In this document: positions 37,443-46,865 of the stretch, one piece after another
Position numbering within the stretch: position 1 is the stretch's first letter
How the letters are laid out: each line of letters begins with the position of its first letter
Source: Vibrio chagasii
GTDB lineage: Bacteria; Pseudomonadota; Gammaproteobacteria; Enterobacterales; Vibrionaceae
Reading direction: 5' to 3'
DNA length: 64,000 nt
Assembly: GCF_002954585.1 (NCBI RefSeq)
Contig: NZ_MSCI01000001.1
Location: 1,550,001-1,614,000 of the forward strand
The notes under the pieces: generated by a model
Seen by the model: the letters and a program-made list of their open reading frames with translations, nothing else
Databases searched by the model: none
Told to the model about the DNA's origin: nothing
Translations under genes and position numbers: made by a program

Positions 37443-38441
37443 ATGGTCACCATGCTTGATGTCGCGAACCGCGCAGGCGTATCTAAGTCGACGGTTTCTC
37501 GTGTCTTAAACGGCAAGAATATCGTGCGCCCAGATGTGGTGAAAAAGGTATTTGATGCGATTCAAGAAACGGGCTATCGACCAAATCTATTAGCTCAACA
37601 ATTGGCGACTAAGAAGACTAATTTTATCGGTTTTGTTATTACCAACGAGCTTTTCAACGGCCCTTACTTTTCGTCTTTGATGTATCACGCCGCTTCTTAC
37701 AGTGAAAAATCCAATCATCAGTTGGTGATTACCGATGGTAAACACAGTGCTGAAGACGAGCGCAAAGCCATTAATTTTCTACTCGATATGAAATGCGCCG
37801 GGATCATCATTTATCCGCAATGCTTGAGTGAATCTGAAATCGCGCAGATCATTGAGAGCACTGACACTCCCATTCTTGTGCTCAACCGTGAAATGCCTTC
37901 GAAGCCTGAGCATGCGATCACTACCGATCATTATCGAAGTGCTTGTTTGATGGTTGAACACATCATAGAGCAGGGACATACAGAGATTGCGGTTATCCGT
38001 GGTAAAGCTGGCTCGTCGACCGATGAACAGCGTTATCAAGCTTATCAAGATGTGCTCACTAAGCATGGTATTGAGCTAAACCAATCTAACGTTGCTCAAG
38101 GCAACTGGACCATGGAGAGTGGTTACCGTGCCGCTCAATCTTTAGTGGAACGTAAAGCAAGCTTCACTGCGATTCTGTCTGAAAACGATGACATGGCGAT
38201 TGGTGCGATTAAGGCGTTAACTGAGCTGGGGTATTCATTACCTCAAGATATCTCTATCGTCGGCTTTGATAACAGTAAAGTAGGTGAGTTCCTCACACCA
38301 AGCTTAACCTCTGTGAGCGTTCCATTAGAGCAAATGACCCAAAAGGCGATTCTACAAATCGTTGGAGATTCGGAACACGCAGATGCCATCGACACTACGG
38401 GTAGTCTTGTCATTCGAGATTCAGTTGCACAGCGTACCTAA
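37443..38441 (+). CDS. LacI-family repressor (AscG-like)
   Basis: This 332-residue protein has the LacI HTH at its very start (MLDVANRAGVSKSTVSRVLN) followed by the hinge helix (RPNLLAQQLATKKT). The periplasmic-binding-like effector domain has the DGKHSAEDERKAINFLLDMK segment, which closely resembles E. coli AscG as I recall it. AscG represses genes for beta-glucoside use in the absence of inducer. The two palindromes upstream of the glucosidase are its likely targets. A terminator separates the two genes, so it probably has its own promoter or depends on read-through. Confidence 0.9.
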   Translation: MVTMLDVANRAGVSKSTVSRVLNGKNIVRPDVVKKVFDAIQETGYRPNLLAQQLATKKTNFIGFVITNELFNGPYFSSLMYHAASYSEKSNHQLVITDGKHSAEDERKAINFLLDMKCAGIIIYPQCLSESEIAQIIESTDTPILVLNREMPSKPEHAITTDHYRSACLMVEHIIEQGHTEIAVIRGKAGSSTDEQRYQAYQDVLTKHGIELNQSNVAQGNWTMESGYRAAQSLVERKASFTAILSENDDMAIGAIKALTELGYSLPQDISIVGFDNSKVGEFLTPSLTSVSVPLEQMTQKAILQIVGDSEHADAIDTTGSLVIRDSVAQRT

Positions 38442-38468
38442 ACGATATGACACATCAATTTCAATTGG

Positions 38469-38495
38469 CCTTTGCTTAATAGCAAAGGCTTTTTT
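38469..38495 (+). terminator. Intrinsic terminator of the repressor gene
   Basis: CCTTTGCT and AGCAAAGG pair around TAAT and are followed by CTTTTTT. Confidence 0.85.
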
Positions 38496-38691
38496 ATTGG
38501 TTTCATCTATGTGTTGCGTTTGTTGAGCATGAATTTTAATGGGTCGTTCACTACAAATCGTGACAGGAAGCGCATCTCCGTAAGCATCTTAAAACCGCTC
38601 TTATTGTGGGAGGGAAAGATATGCGGTATTGCCTTTTTTGGTCATTGTATTGACCATTACTGGGTCAGTCGTGTGGAAATAGGTAAATAAC

Positions 38692-39252
38692 GTGAAAACA
38701 GAAAAACAGAAGATGTTGGCTGGAGAGCCTTACTTAGCATGGGACGAAGAGTTGTACGCTGAGCGAATCGAGTGTCGTAAGGTTCTGCAAAAGCTTAACA
38801 ACATTATTCCAGATACCGATGAATGGCGCACGGCGATTGATAAGCTGATCCCTGATTCTGAAGGTGTATATTTAGAACCACCATTTCGCTGCGACTACGG
38901 CTCAAACATTAAGCTCGGTAAGAACTTTTACGCCAACTTTAATTGTGTCGTGTTAGATATGGCTGAAGTAACGATTGGCGACAATGTGCTGTTTGCCCCT
39001 AATGTACAAGTGCTTACGGCAGGTCACCCATTGGATGTAAAGAGCCGTGTTGATGAAGGCGTTGAGTTCGGTACGCCAATCACGATTGGTGACAATGCTT
39101 GGATTGGTGCTGGCGTGATTATTTGCCCAGGCGTGAATATTGGTAAGAATAGTGTGATCGGTGCGGGTAGTGTTGTGACCAAAGATATTCCAGACAATGT
39201 GGTCGCAGTCGGTAACCCATGCCGAGTATTAAAGCCAATTGATAATGAATAG
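38692..39252 (+). CDS. Maltose/galactoside-type sugar O-acetyltransferase, second copy
   Basis: This 186-residue protein has the Mac N-terminus (KQKMLAGEPYLAWDEELYAE) and a left-handed beta-helix (SNIKLGKNFYANFNCVVLD; TIGDNAWIGAGVIICPGVNI). The catalytic His is in TAGHPLD. It is closer to E. coli Maa/LacA than the copy at 11439-12032. It would acetylate maltose, glucose or related sugars at a hydroxyl group with acetyl-CoA. GTG is the start, with TAGG eight bases before. It stands between two terminators, so it is its own unit. Confidence 0.9.
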   Translation: MKTEKQKMLAGEPYLAWDEELYAERIECRKVLQKLNNIIPDTDEWRTAIDKLIPDSEGVYLEPPFRCDYGSNIKLGKNFYANFNCVVLDMAEVTIGDNVLFAPNVQVLTAGHPLDVKSRVDEGVEFGTPITIGDNAWIGAGVIICPGVNIGKNSVIGAGSVVTKDIPDNVVAVGNPCRVLKPIDNE

Positions 39253-40790
<1,538 letters not shown>

Positions 40791-40821
40791 CCTTAAATCT
40801 TAAACCTCATTTGGTTTTCTT

Positions 40822-40859
40822 AAAGTCCGTTAGATCAAATCTAACGGACTTTATTTTTT
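40822..40859 (+). terminator. Intrinsic terminator of frmA
   Basis: A 14-base stem (AAAGTCCGTTAGAT / ATCTAACGGACTTT) with loop CAA is followed by a T-rich tail. Confidence 0.9.
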
Positions 40860-40954
40860 CCTAGGCATGCTTTACCAAGGAATATTTTTATTAAAGGTTG
40901 TTCCCTTTAATAAAGGTATCTGAATTGTCCTACAGGGTTACTGGAATTGTCCTT

Positions 40955-42235
40955 ATGTTGACTAAACTTCGCCACTCTTTACCTCTACAGTTAATGTTAG
41001 CTGCTTTGCTTGCATGGCTTTTTGCACAACTTATTTCTTCAACCTCTGGTATTACCCAAACGGGGTGGTATCAGTTCTTAATGCTTGGCAAAACTACCTA
41101 TATCGGCTTGCTAAAAATGGTCGTTGGCTTAGTGGTTTTATTCTCGCTATTGCAAGGTATAACAAGCATTGGTTCGATAACTCGATTGAAGCAAATTGGT
41201 CGCAATACGGTGCTTTTCTATAGCTTCACGACGCTGATAGCCATTTCTTTGGGCTTGGGTGCTTCACTACTGTTGCCTGCTTGGGAGCCTTTAACCAGCG
41301 CTGCTGCGATTGGAGACGATGTTCAGCTTATAAGCGAAGATGCGGCAGGAGGAGCTGCGATTGCCAGCAAGCTGTTTAGCATGGCATTAGTGAACCCGGT
41401 AGCGGCATTAACCAATGGTAACTTGCTCGCGATTGTTGTGTTCTCATTCATGTTGGGTATTGCTCTGCTTTCTTCATTGCCAGAAAAACACCCGATCTTT
41501 GAGGTGCTTAATGGCTTGAACAAGAGCATCAATACCATTGTTGGTTGGATAATTCGTTTAGCTCCACTAGCGGTTTTCGCCATTGTCTTTGATTTTACCG
41601 TTCGTGGCGGTGAGTCACTGTTTGAGCAATTGGCACTGTTTGCTTTGCTCGTGTTTGTGCTGACTTTAATTCACGGAGCGATTGTCTTGCCGACTATTGC
41701 GAAGGTGATGACTGGGATTCGTCTTAGCACACTATTCAAAGGTATCTCGGCACCGATGGCGATGGCGTTCGCAACGTCATCAAGCTCTGCTACTTTGCCA
41801 CTTGCGATGCAGAGCGCAGAAGAAAAGCTCGGCGTATCGCAAAGTACAAGTAGCATGGTGTTACCACTTGGCGCAGTGATGAACATGGATGGGACGGCAC
41901 TTTTTGAAGGTGTTGCGGCAATCTTCTTGGCTCAATTGTTTGGTGTGGACCTCACGACTTCTGGCTTGGTGATGATCTTCATTATGGCGATGGTCTCTTC
42001 TGTCGGGGCTCCGGGTATGCCATCTGGATCTATGTCTGGCATGCAGCTGGTGTTATTGGCCGCAGGTATACCACTGGAAGCGATCGCGATTCTGCTGATT
42101 ATTGAACGTCCGTTAGATACATTTCGTACGGCTGTGAACGTAGAAGGTGACCTGATCGCTGCACTGGTCGTGGATAAATGGCAGAAACAACAAAAGATAG
42201 TGCTTGAACCTGCACTGAGCGAGTCAGTAGCTTAG
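40955..42235 (+). CDS. Dicarboxylate/amino acid:cation symporter (DAACS family)
   Basis: This membrane protein of about 426 residues belongs to the GltP/DctA/SstT family. The serine-rich re-entrant loop (AFATSSSSATLPLAMQSAEE) and the N-M-D-G-T motif (GAVMNMDGTALFEGVAAIFL) are both visible. The second loop carries SSVGAPGMPSGS. The family imports glutamate, aspartate or C4-dicarboxylates with Na+ or H+. I chose ATG 40955, as the 19 codons before it in frame are not membrane-like and begin with TTG. It ends with a terminator that abuts an IS element. Confidence 0.88.
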   Translation: MLTKLRHSLPLQLMLAALLAWLFAQLISSTSGITQTGWYQFLMLGKTTYIGLLKMVVGLVVLFSLLQGITSIGSITRLKQIGRNTVLFYSFTTLIAISLGLGASLLLPAWEPLTSAAAIGDDVQLISEDAAGGAAIASKLFSMALVNPVAALTNGNLLAIVVFSFMLGIALLSSLPEKHPIFEVLNGLNKSINTIVGWIIRLAPLAVFAIVFDFTVRGGESLFEQLALFALLVFVLTLIHGAIVLPTIAKVMTGIRLSTLFKGISAPMAMAFATSSSSATLPLAMQSAEEKLGVSQSTSSMVLPLGAVMNMDGTALFEGVAAIFLAQLFGVDLTTSGLVMIFIMAMVSSVGAPGMPSGSMSGMQLVLLAAGIPLEAIAILLIIERPLDTFRTAVNVEGDLIAALVVDKWQKQQKIVLEPALSESVA

Positions 42236-42253
42236 AGAATACCAAGTTCAATG

Positions 42254-42288
42254 AAAAAGCCCGTTCAGGTGTTCTGAACGGGCTTTTT
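42254..42288 (+). terminator. Intrinsic terminator of the symporter gene
   Basis: A 15-base stem (AAAAAGCCCGTTCAG / CTGAACGGGCTTTTT) with a 5-base loop ends just six bases before the left end of the IS element. Confidence 0.92.
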
Positions 42289-42334
42289 GTTGTTTGTCTC
42301 GTCCTGAAATGTGTTTACACATTGAGGACGAATT

Positions 42335-42739
42335 ATGACTACTTCAAATAATACCTACGTTAAGCGCACTCAGCGTGATTACACACTAGGCTTTAAATTA
42401 CAGGTCGTCGCCGCTGTAGAAAGAGGCGATATGACCTATAAACAAGCCCAAACCATTTATGGTATCCAAGGCCGTTCAACCGTTTTAACCTGGCTTCGAA
42501 AGCACGGTAAGATGAATTGGGCGCAAAATCCAAGGATGAATGTCATGAGCCAATCACCTAAGCCTAAAGAATCGCCTGCACAGAAAATAAAACGTCTTGA
42601 GAAGGAGTTGGAAGACGAAAAAATCAAGAACCTCTTCTTAAATCGAGTGGTTGATATCCTTGATGCTGAGCACGGAACCAGTCTCAGAAAAAAGTATCTA
42701 GCCAAGGAGCAAGAAGCCTTCAAAAACAGGAAGGAATAA
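42335..42739 (+). CDS. IS3-family transposase OrfA
   Basis: This 134-residue protein has an N-terminal HTH (KLQVVAAVERGDMTYKQAQT, then IYGIQGRSTVLTWLRKHG) that binds the element's ends. A C-terminal coiled coil (KIKRLEKELEDEKIKNLFLN) lets OrfA pair with OrfB. The frame ends in NRKE with the A-rich stretch CAAAAACAGG at the point where a -1 ribosomal shift into orfB would take place. Confidence 0.9.
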   Translation: MTTSNNTYVKRTQRDYTLGFKLQVVAAVERGDMTYKQAQTIYGIQGRSTVLTWLRKHGKMNWAQNPRMNVMSQSPKPKESPAQKIKRLEKELEDEKIKNLFLNRVVDILDAEHGTSLRKKYLAKEQEAFKNRKE

Positions 42740-43571
42740 GTTTAGCTCGGGTATGTAGGCTTTGCGGCATAACAAGGCAGAGTGTTTATCAACGAGAAAA
42801 TCGAGCTCATCATCGTCGGTTAGAGCTTAAACCGATTAAAAAATGGTGTTGGATATTAGGCGTTATATGCCTCGGGTTGGTACGAGGAAGCTCTATTTTT
42901 TAATTAAGCCTAGACTAAAAGAACAAGGTATCAAGTTAGGCCGAGATGCGCTTTTCAACTACTTACGCGCTGAGCGATTGTTGGTAAGACCTAAGCGTAG
43001 TTTTACAAAAACGACCAATAGTCGGCATTGGATGAAGAAACACCCGAACTTATTAAAAGACTACAAGCCGTTTAGTCCAGAGCGTGTGTTGGTGAGCGAC
43101 ATAACCTATGTTCAACCTGATGAAGGAGTTCACTACCTATCATTGGTTACGGATGCGTTTAGCCGAAAAATAATGGGCTATGAGCTGAGTAATGAAATGA
43201 AAGCGACGGATGTCGTGAAAGCGCTAGATATGGCTATCAAAGGGCGTCAATATCATCGTTCTTGCATCCATCATTCGGATCGTGGTCTGCAGTATTGCTC
43301 AGGTGTATATCAAGATAAATTGAAAATTAGCGGCATAATGCCTTCGATGACAGATGGTTATGACTGCTACCAAAATGCTTTAGCAGAAAGAATAAATGGG
43401 ATCCTGAAACAAGAGTTCTTACTTGATAGGTGTAAGAATCTTGAGGAACTAAAACGACTAGTAAAAGAGTCTATCAATATCTATAACAATATGAGGCCGC
43501 ACCTCAGTCTCATGATGAAAACTCCAAATGAGGTGCATGAAAAAAGCCAACATCTGGCGCTGTTGGCTTAG
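42721..43571 (+). pseudogene. IS3-family transposase OrfB (DDE integrase), frameshifted near its N-terminus
   Basis: OrfB reading begins in the -1 frame of orfA (Q-K-Q-E-G-I-S-L-A-R-V-C-R-L-C-G-I-T-R-Q) and goes to LELKPIKK. From there the homology continues only in another frame as MVLDIRRYMPRVGTRKLYFL. The switch is at a run of six As (42838-42843); seven As would restore a single frame. The catalytic domain downstream is complete: D in LVSDITYV, D in HHSDRGLQY, E in ALAERINGIL. The 242-residue open part lacks the N-terminal OrfB region, so transposition is probably impaired. Confidence 0.8.
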
Positions 43572-43618
43572 TAAAAAACTGTCAACGTATTTTAGGACGA
43601 GACATGCTGTTCGCTCGT

Positions 43619-44045
43619 CTACACGACTTGTTGCTCTAAGGAGTCAGCAAAGCGCTTCTTGTAACTGCGTAACATGCTAAAGCTGACGATCGCCGTTAGA
43701 GTTTCCGCGAATAGAATACTTGCCCAAATCCCTTGTTCTGGGAACAGCTTTGGCAGAATGATGATACCCAAAGCCATGAAAACAAAACTGCGAGCAATTG
43801 CTATGAGTTTTGCTTGTTTGGGGCTTGCCGGGGCCTGAAAGAGTCTAGCTATCACTAAGTTAATGCCCATGAGTGAGCTGATGACAAGATTAGTGCGAGT
43901 GAAGTAGCAATCAATTCAATCAGATGATGTGATCTCCCTAGGTAAAGATCAGCAATGTTGAGAGCAAGCCGATACACAAAGCTTATAAACAGTAAGCCAT
44001 TGACTAAGGCGCTTTTTGTTTCTGATTTAAATGTCGTCTTTATGC
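43619..44045 (-). pseudogene. MATE efflux protein, decayed C-terminal remnant
   Basis: The last 83 codons (MGINLVIARLFQAPASPKQA to SLEQQVV) match the end of the intact MATE gene at 46866-48203. Upstream, in another frame, K-S-A-L-V-N-G-L-L-F-I-S-F-V-Y-R-L-A-L and then IADLYLGRSHHLIELIATSL continue the homology, with a stop and a frame change between the two at about 43870. The first 300 or so residues of a MATE protein are missing. It lies directly downstream of ohrR on the same strand. No function is expected. Confidence 0.8.
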
Positions 44046-44056
44046 GCTCCGTTTTG

Positions 44057-44515
44057 TTAGCCCAGATTATCGAGCACTTTGCCGCACAGTTTCTTCAGCA
44101 TGATCATTTCATCCAACTCTAATGAAATTTTGCACATCATGGCGTTTGGCACTGACTTGGCGTGCTCTCTGAGGTCACGACCCCGCTCGGTTAGATTGAG
44201 TACACGAACGCGCTCATCCGTATCACTGCGACCACGCTCTACGTAGCCTTTTGTTTCTAATCGTTTAAGCAACGGCGTGAGTGTGCCTGAGTCTAAATGC
44301 AGTTGTGATCCCAATTCTTTCACGCTGGCACCGTCTTTCTCCCATAACACAATCATCACTAAATATTGTGAGTAGGTCAGATCAAGCTCGTCCAACAGCG
44401 GACGGTAAGCTCGAATCACCGCATTCGCTGCGCTATAGAGAGGGAAGCAAGTTTGGTTTTCGAGTAAGAGTTTATCGTCGTCGGTCATGATGTTGTCGGT
44501 GTGACACTGGCTCAT
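44057..44515 (-). CDS. ohrR: OhrR-type organic peroxide-sensing MarR regulator
   Basis: This protein of about 152 residues has the OhrR pattern. The sensing Cys is in LENQTCFPLYSAAN, followed by LDELDLTYSQYLVMIVLWEK and the winged helix (SVKELGSQLHLDSGTLTPLL; wing DTDERVRVLNLTERG). Oxidation of the Cys by organic hydroperoxides releases it from DNA. I chose ATG 44515, as GAGG lies eight bases upstream; the longer frame to 44575 would cover the operator. It is divergent from ohr, the classic arrangement, and represses both. Confidence 0.92.
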   Translation of the reverse strand: MSQCHTDNIMTDDDKLLLENQTCFPLYSAANAVIRAYRPLLDELDLTYSQYLVMIVLWEKDGASVKELGSQLHLDSGTLTPLLKRLETKGYVERGRSDTDERVRVLNLTERGRDLREHAKSVPNAMMCKISLELDEMIMLKKLCGKVLDNLG

Positions 44516-44554
44516 TGGCGTTGCCTCGCTATCCATGGAAAAAAACATAATAAA

Positions 44555-44622
44555 TTGTGCGCAATATAGTTGCAACGATCTTTAATTCGATATAAGGTTG
44601 TTGGCAATTAGATGGCGCACAA
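44555..44622. promoter_or_regulatory. OhrR operator region between ohrR and ohr
   Basis: TTGTGCGCAA at 44555-44564 and GCGCACAA at 44615-44622 are inverted copies of the TTGTGCGC element typical of OhrR operators. They flank the divergent promoters. Confidence 0.7.
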
Positions 44623-44645
44623 CTTAAATTAAAAAGGAAATTAGT

Positions 44646-45068
44646 ATGACTACAATCTATAAAACTCAGGCTACCGCAGTGGCTGGTCGCAATGGTCAAG
44701 TAAAAACAAATGACGGTCTTTTGGAGTTAGAACTGGCTTATCCTAAGGAGATGGGGGGAACGGGTTCGGCGACAAACCCAGAGCAACTTTTCGCGGCGGG
44801 TTATTCGGCATGCTTTTCTAGTGCGATTCAGCACGTAGCGCGAGAAGCCCAAATGGACATAGAGCCAGCTCCTGTTACTGCAGAAATAGGGATTGGACCG
44901 AATAATGACGGTGGATTTGCACTGACGGTGAGCCTAGCGGTTGAGCTAAACATGTCACAAGAAGAAGCGTTGAAGCTAACTCGTCGCGCGCATCAGGTGT
45001 GCCCGTACTCAAACGCGGTTCGTGGCAACATTAATGTCGCAGTAACGGTAAATGGAGAAGCGATCTAA
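44646..45068 (+). CDS. ohr: Organic hydroperoxide resistance protein
   Basis: This 140-residue OsmC/Ohr-fold peroxidase has both redox Cys: one in FAAGYSACFSSAIQHVAREA (peroxidatic) and one in RRAHQVCPYSNAVRGN (resolving). The Glu of NPEQLFAAGY and the Arg of the N-terminal part complete the active site of the family. It reduces fatty-acid hydroperoxides with electrons from lipoylated proteins. It is divergent from ohrR and is followed by a terminator. Confidence 0.95.
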   Translation: MTTIYKTQATAVAGRNGQVKTNDGLLELELAYPKEMGGTGSATNPEQLFAAGYSACFSSAIQHVAREAQMDIEPAPVTAEIGIGPNNDGGFALTVSLAVELNMSQEEALKLTRRAHQVCPYSNAVRGNINVAVTVNGEAI

Positions 45069-45454
45069 GCCGTTCTATCATGTCACAAAGAAAAGGAAGC
45101 CTGCAATTACGCAGGCTTTTTATATTGGTATTAGGCGAGAACATTTAACGCGACTCTAGTAGCTAAGATCGGTGGCTTCAAATGTTCTGAGAACGCAGTG
45201 TATTTCGGTCGATATTAATGGTAGTCATAAAAACCACCTAGTGCGTGCAATGCTTGGTGCTTCAGCCTTGAGATTAAAACTTCTTATTATGGGAAATAAT
45301 CGATCATAAATTTAAATAAAAGAACACAATATTAACATTAAAGTAACAATTTGCTTACACTGCACATTTTGATTTTCTTTTGTTTGCGCTTAGTTGCATA
45401 TGGGGTTTAGTTTGAACTTGCATGTCTACGTGTAACAACGAATAAGGATTATTA
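45069..45454. other. Intergenic region with terminator, no supported gene
   Basis: After the ohr terminator the remaining 330 bases hold no convincing ORF. The last 130 bases are AT-rich and carry the promoter and AAGGA site of the sphingomyelinase-like gene. Confidence 0.4.
45097..45124 (+). terminator. Intrinsic terminator of ohr
   Basis: AAGCCTGC and GCAGGCTT pair around AATTAC and are followed by TTTATA. Confidence 0.85.
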
Positions 45455-46807
45455 ATGATGAGAACATTGACTATTGCCGCTTTGTTGTGGGCAATGACGT
45501 TCCAAGCGCTAGCTACTTCTGTCTACTACATAAACCGCACGGATGAACCTGTCCGTATTAACTTTATCGCGGATGCCACGGCCCCAGTTGAAAACGGCAA
45601 CCAATATCGCTTGACCTCAGAACAAATTATCATACCCGCTTACCAACGAGTTAAGGTAGCTGACTTTAATCGTTATTACGGGATAGTCAACGGTGCAACT
45701 TATGATTATTTTATGCATGTTGAACGTGCAAACGGTTATGGAGGATGGATAGAGGAAACCGGTACTCCGGTAGCGCAATTGCGTTTAGTCGGTCATGGGG
45801 CAGGTACCACGCTTTCCTACGGGTATAAAAGGTTCGTTTTAAAAACAGATTATAATCCCTACGTGACCACTCTTAACCGCGGTGACGGTAGTCATACTGA
45901 GTTCGGAGTAAAAGCGGTTTATACCTCTGGCTTTGATGACGTTGAGTTTGTGATTGCTGACCATGATATTGCCGACATGGAGTACCGAGATCATGTGCTG
46001 ACGGTTGCTACTTATAACCTATGGATGATTCCTTCTGTTTCTTCAGACATTGATGCTCGTGCTGCTCTGATGGAACACAGTTTGTCCGGCTATGATGTTT
46101 TGGTCTTACAGGAAGCGTTTTCGAGCGCGAGAGATCCAATGTTTGACGCTTTAGAGCTGGAATACCCTTACCAAACCGATGTTGTCGGTGGTGATAGCGC
46201 TGCACTCTATGATGGTGGTGTTGTGACGTTAAGTCGATACCCAATTTTAGAGACGGATGCTTTGGTTTTTGATCATTGTTCTGGGACAGATTGTTATGCA
46301 GATAAAGGAATTGTTTACACTAAAATCGATAAAAATGGTCAGATATACCATATTTTCAATACACACCTAGCTTCGTTCAATACAAAGGCTGCCAAAAGAT
46401 TGCGTCGCTTGCAGCTTGGTTTATTACGTACTTTTATGTTGACTAAACAAATACCAGCCGACGAGGCAGTCATTTATGCAGGTGACTTTAACATCGATAA
46501 AAATAGCGATTTTATGGAGTACTTGCTTATGTTGGCTACGCTTGAGGTTGATCCGCCAACTTACCTTGGATATCGAGAAGCAACATTTGACCCGAGTATA
46601 AACTCATACGCGTCTGCTAAATACTCTGGTGGCTCCCAATCTGAGTACCTCGATTATGTACTCGTTAGTTCAGAGCACCGCAGAGCCTTTGAAAATACGA
46701 ATACCGTTAAGTTGAGACAGCGGGTGAGCGAAGAGACGTGGGGTGAGTGGCATTTGTCAGATCACTTCAGTGTGGAGGGCCAATTCGTCTTTGATGAACG
46801 TGAATAA
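45455..46807 (+). CDS. Secreted sphingomyelinase-like endonuclease/exonuclease/phosphatase-fold enzyme
   Basis: This 450-residue protein has a Sec signal (MMRTLTIAALLWAMTFQALA). An N-terminal domain of about 165 residues is not recognised. The catalytic domain has the motifs of the Mg2+-dependent fold: TYNLWMIP, VLVLQEAF (metal-binding Glu), GGVVTLSRYPI, FNTHLASFN, YAGDFNIDKNS, SEYLDYVLV and LSDHFSV (catalytic His). This set is typical of bacterial neutral sphingomyelinases, which split sphingomyelin to ceramide and phosphocholine and can be haemolytic. Two Cys lie in HCSGTDCY. Other phosphodiesterases of the fold remain possible. AAGGA precedes the start. Confidence 0.85.
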   Translation: MMRTLTIAALLWAMTFQALATSVYYINRTDEPVRINFIADATAPVENGNQYRLTSEQIIIPAYQRVKVADFNRYYGIVNGATYDYFMHVERANGYGGWIEETGTPVAQLRLVGHGAGTTLSYGYKRFVLKTDYNPYVTTLNRGDGSHTEFGVKAVYTSGFDDVEFVIADHDIADMEYRDHVLTVATYNLWMIPSVSSDIDARAALMEHSLSGYDVLVLQEAFSSARDPMFDALELEYPYQTDVVGGDSAALYDGGVVTLSRYPILETDALVFDHCSGTDCYADKGIVYTKIDKNGQIYHIFNTHLASFNTKAAKRLRRLQLGLLRTFMLTKQIPADEAVIYAGDFNIDKNSDFMEYLLMLATLEVDPPTYLGYREATFDPSINSYASAKYSGGSQSEYLDYVLVSSEHRRAFENTNTVKLRQRVSEETWGEWHLSDHFSVEGQFVFDERE

Positions 46808-46825
46808 GTCGTTTTTTTAATCTAT

Positions 46826-46854
46826 CCGGGTCTACAGGCTGTTTGTAGGCCCGG
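46826..46854 (+). terminator. Hairpin after the sphingomyelinase-like gene
   Basis: CCGGGTCTACA and TGTAGGCCCGG pair with one mismatch around a 7-base loop. There is no T run after it, so efficiency is uncertain. Confidence 0.5.
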
Positions 46855-46865
46855 AATATTCGATA

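Larger units (their letters stand above)
42295..43604 (+). mobile_element. IS3-family insertion sequence
   Basis: The element is 1310 bases long. The left end reads TGTCTCGTCCTGAAAT and the right end, reverse-complemented, TGTCTCGTCCTAAAAT; they match at the first 11 bases and most of the next 10. Inside are orfA (HTH, leucine-zipper-like coiled coil) and orfB (DDE integrase). The 3-4 bases next to the two ends (GTT and TGC) do not form a target duplication. Either flanking DNA was later rearranged, or the duplication has decayed. No other copy was noticed in the window. Confidence 0.92.

Noticed and set aside
42721..42843. Programmed frameshift inside orfB instead of a mutation
   Set aside because: IS3-family elements use one shift between orfA and orfB; a second in orfB is not known, and one added A restores the frame, so an indel is simpler.
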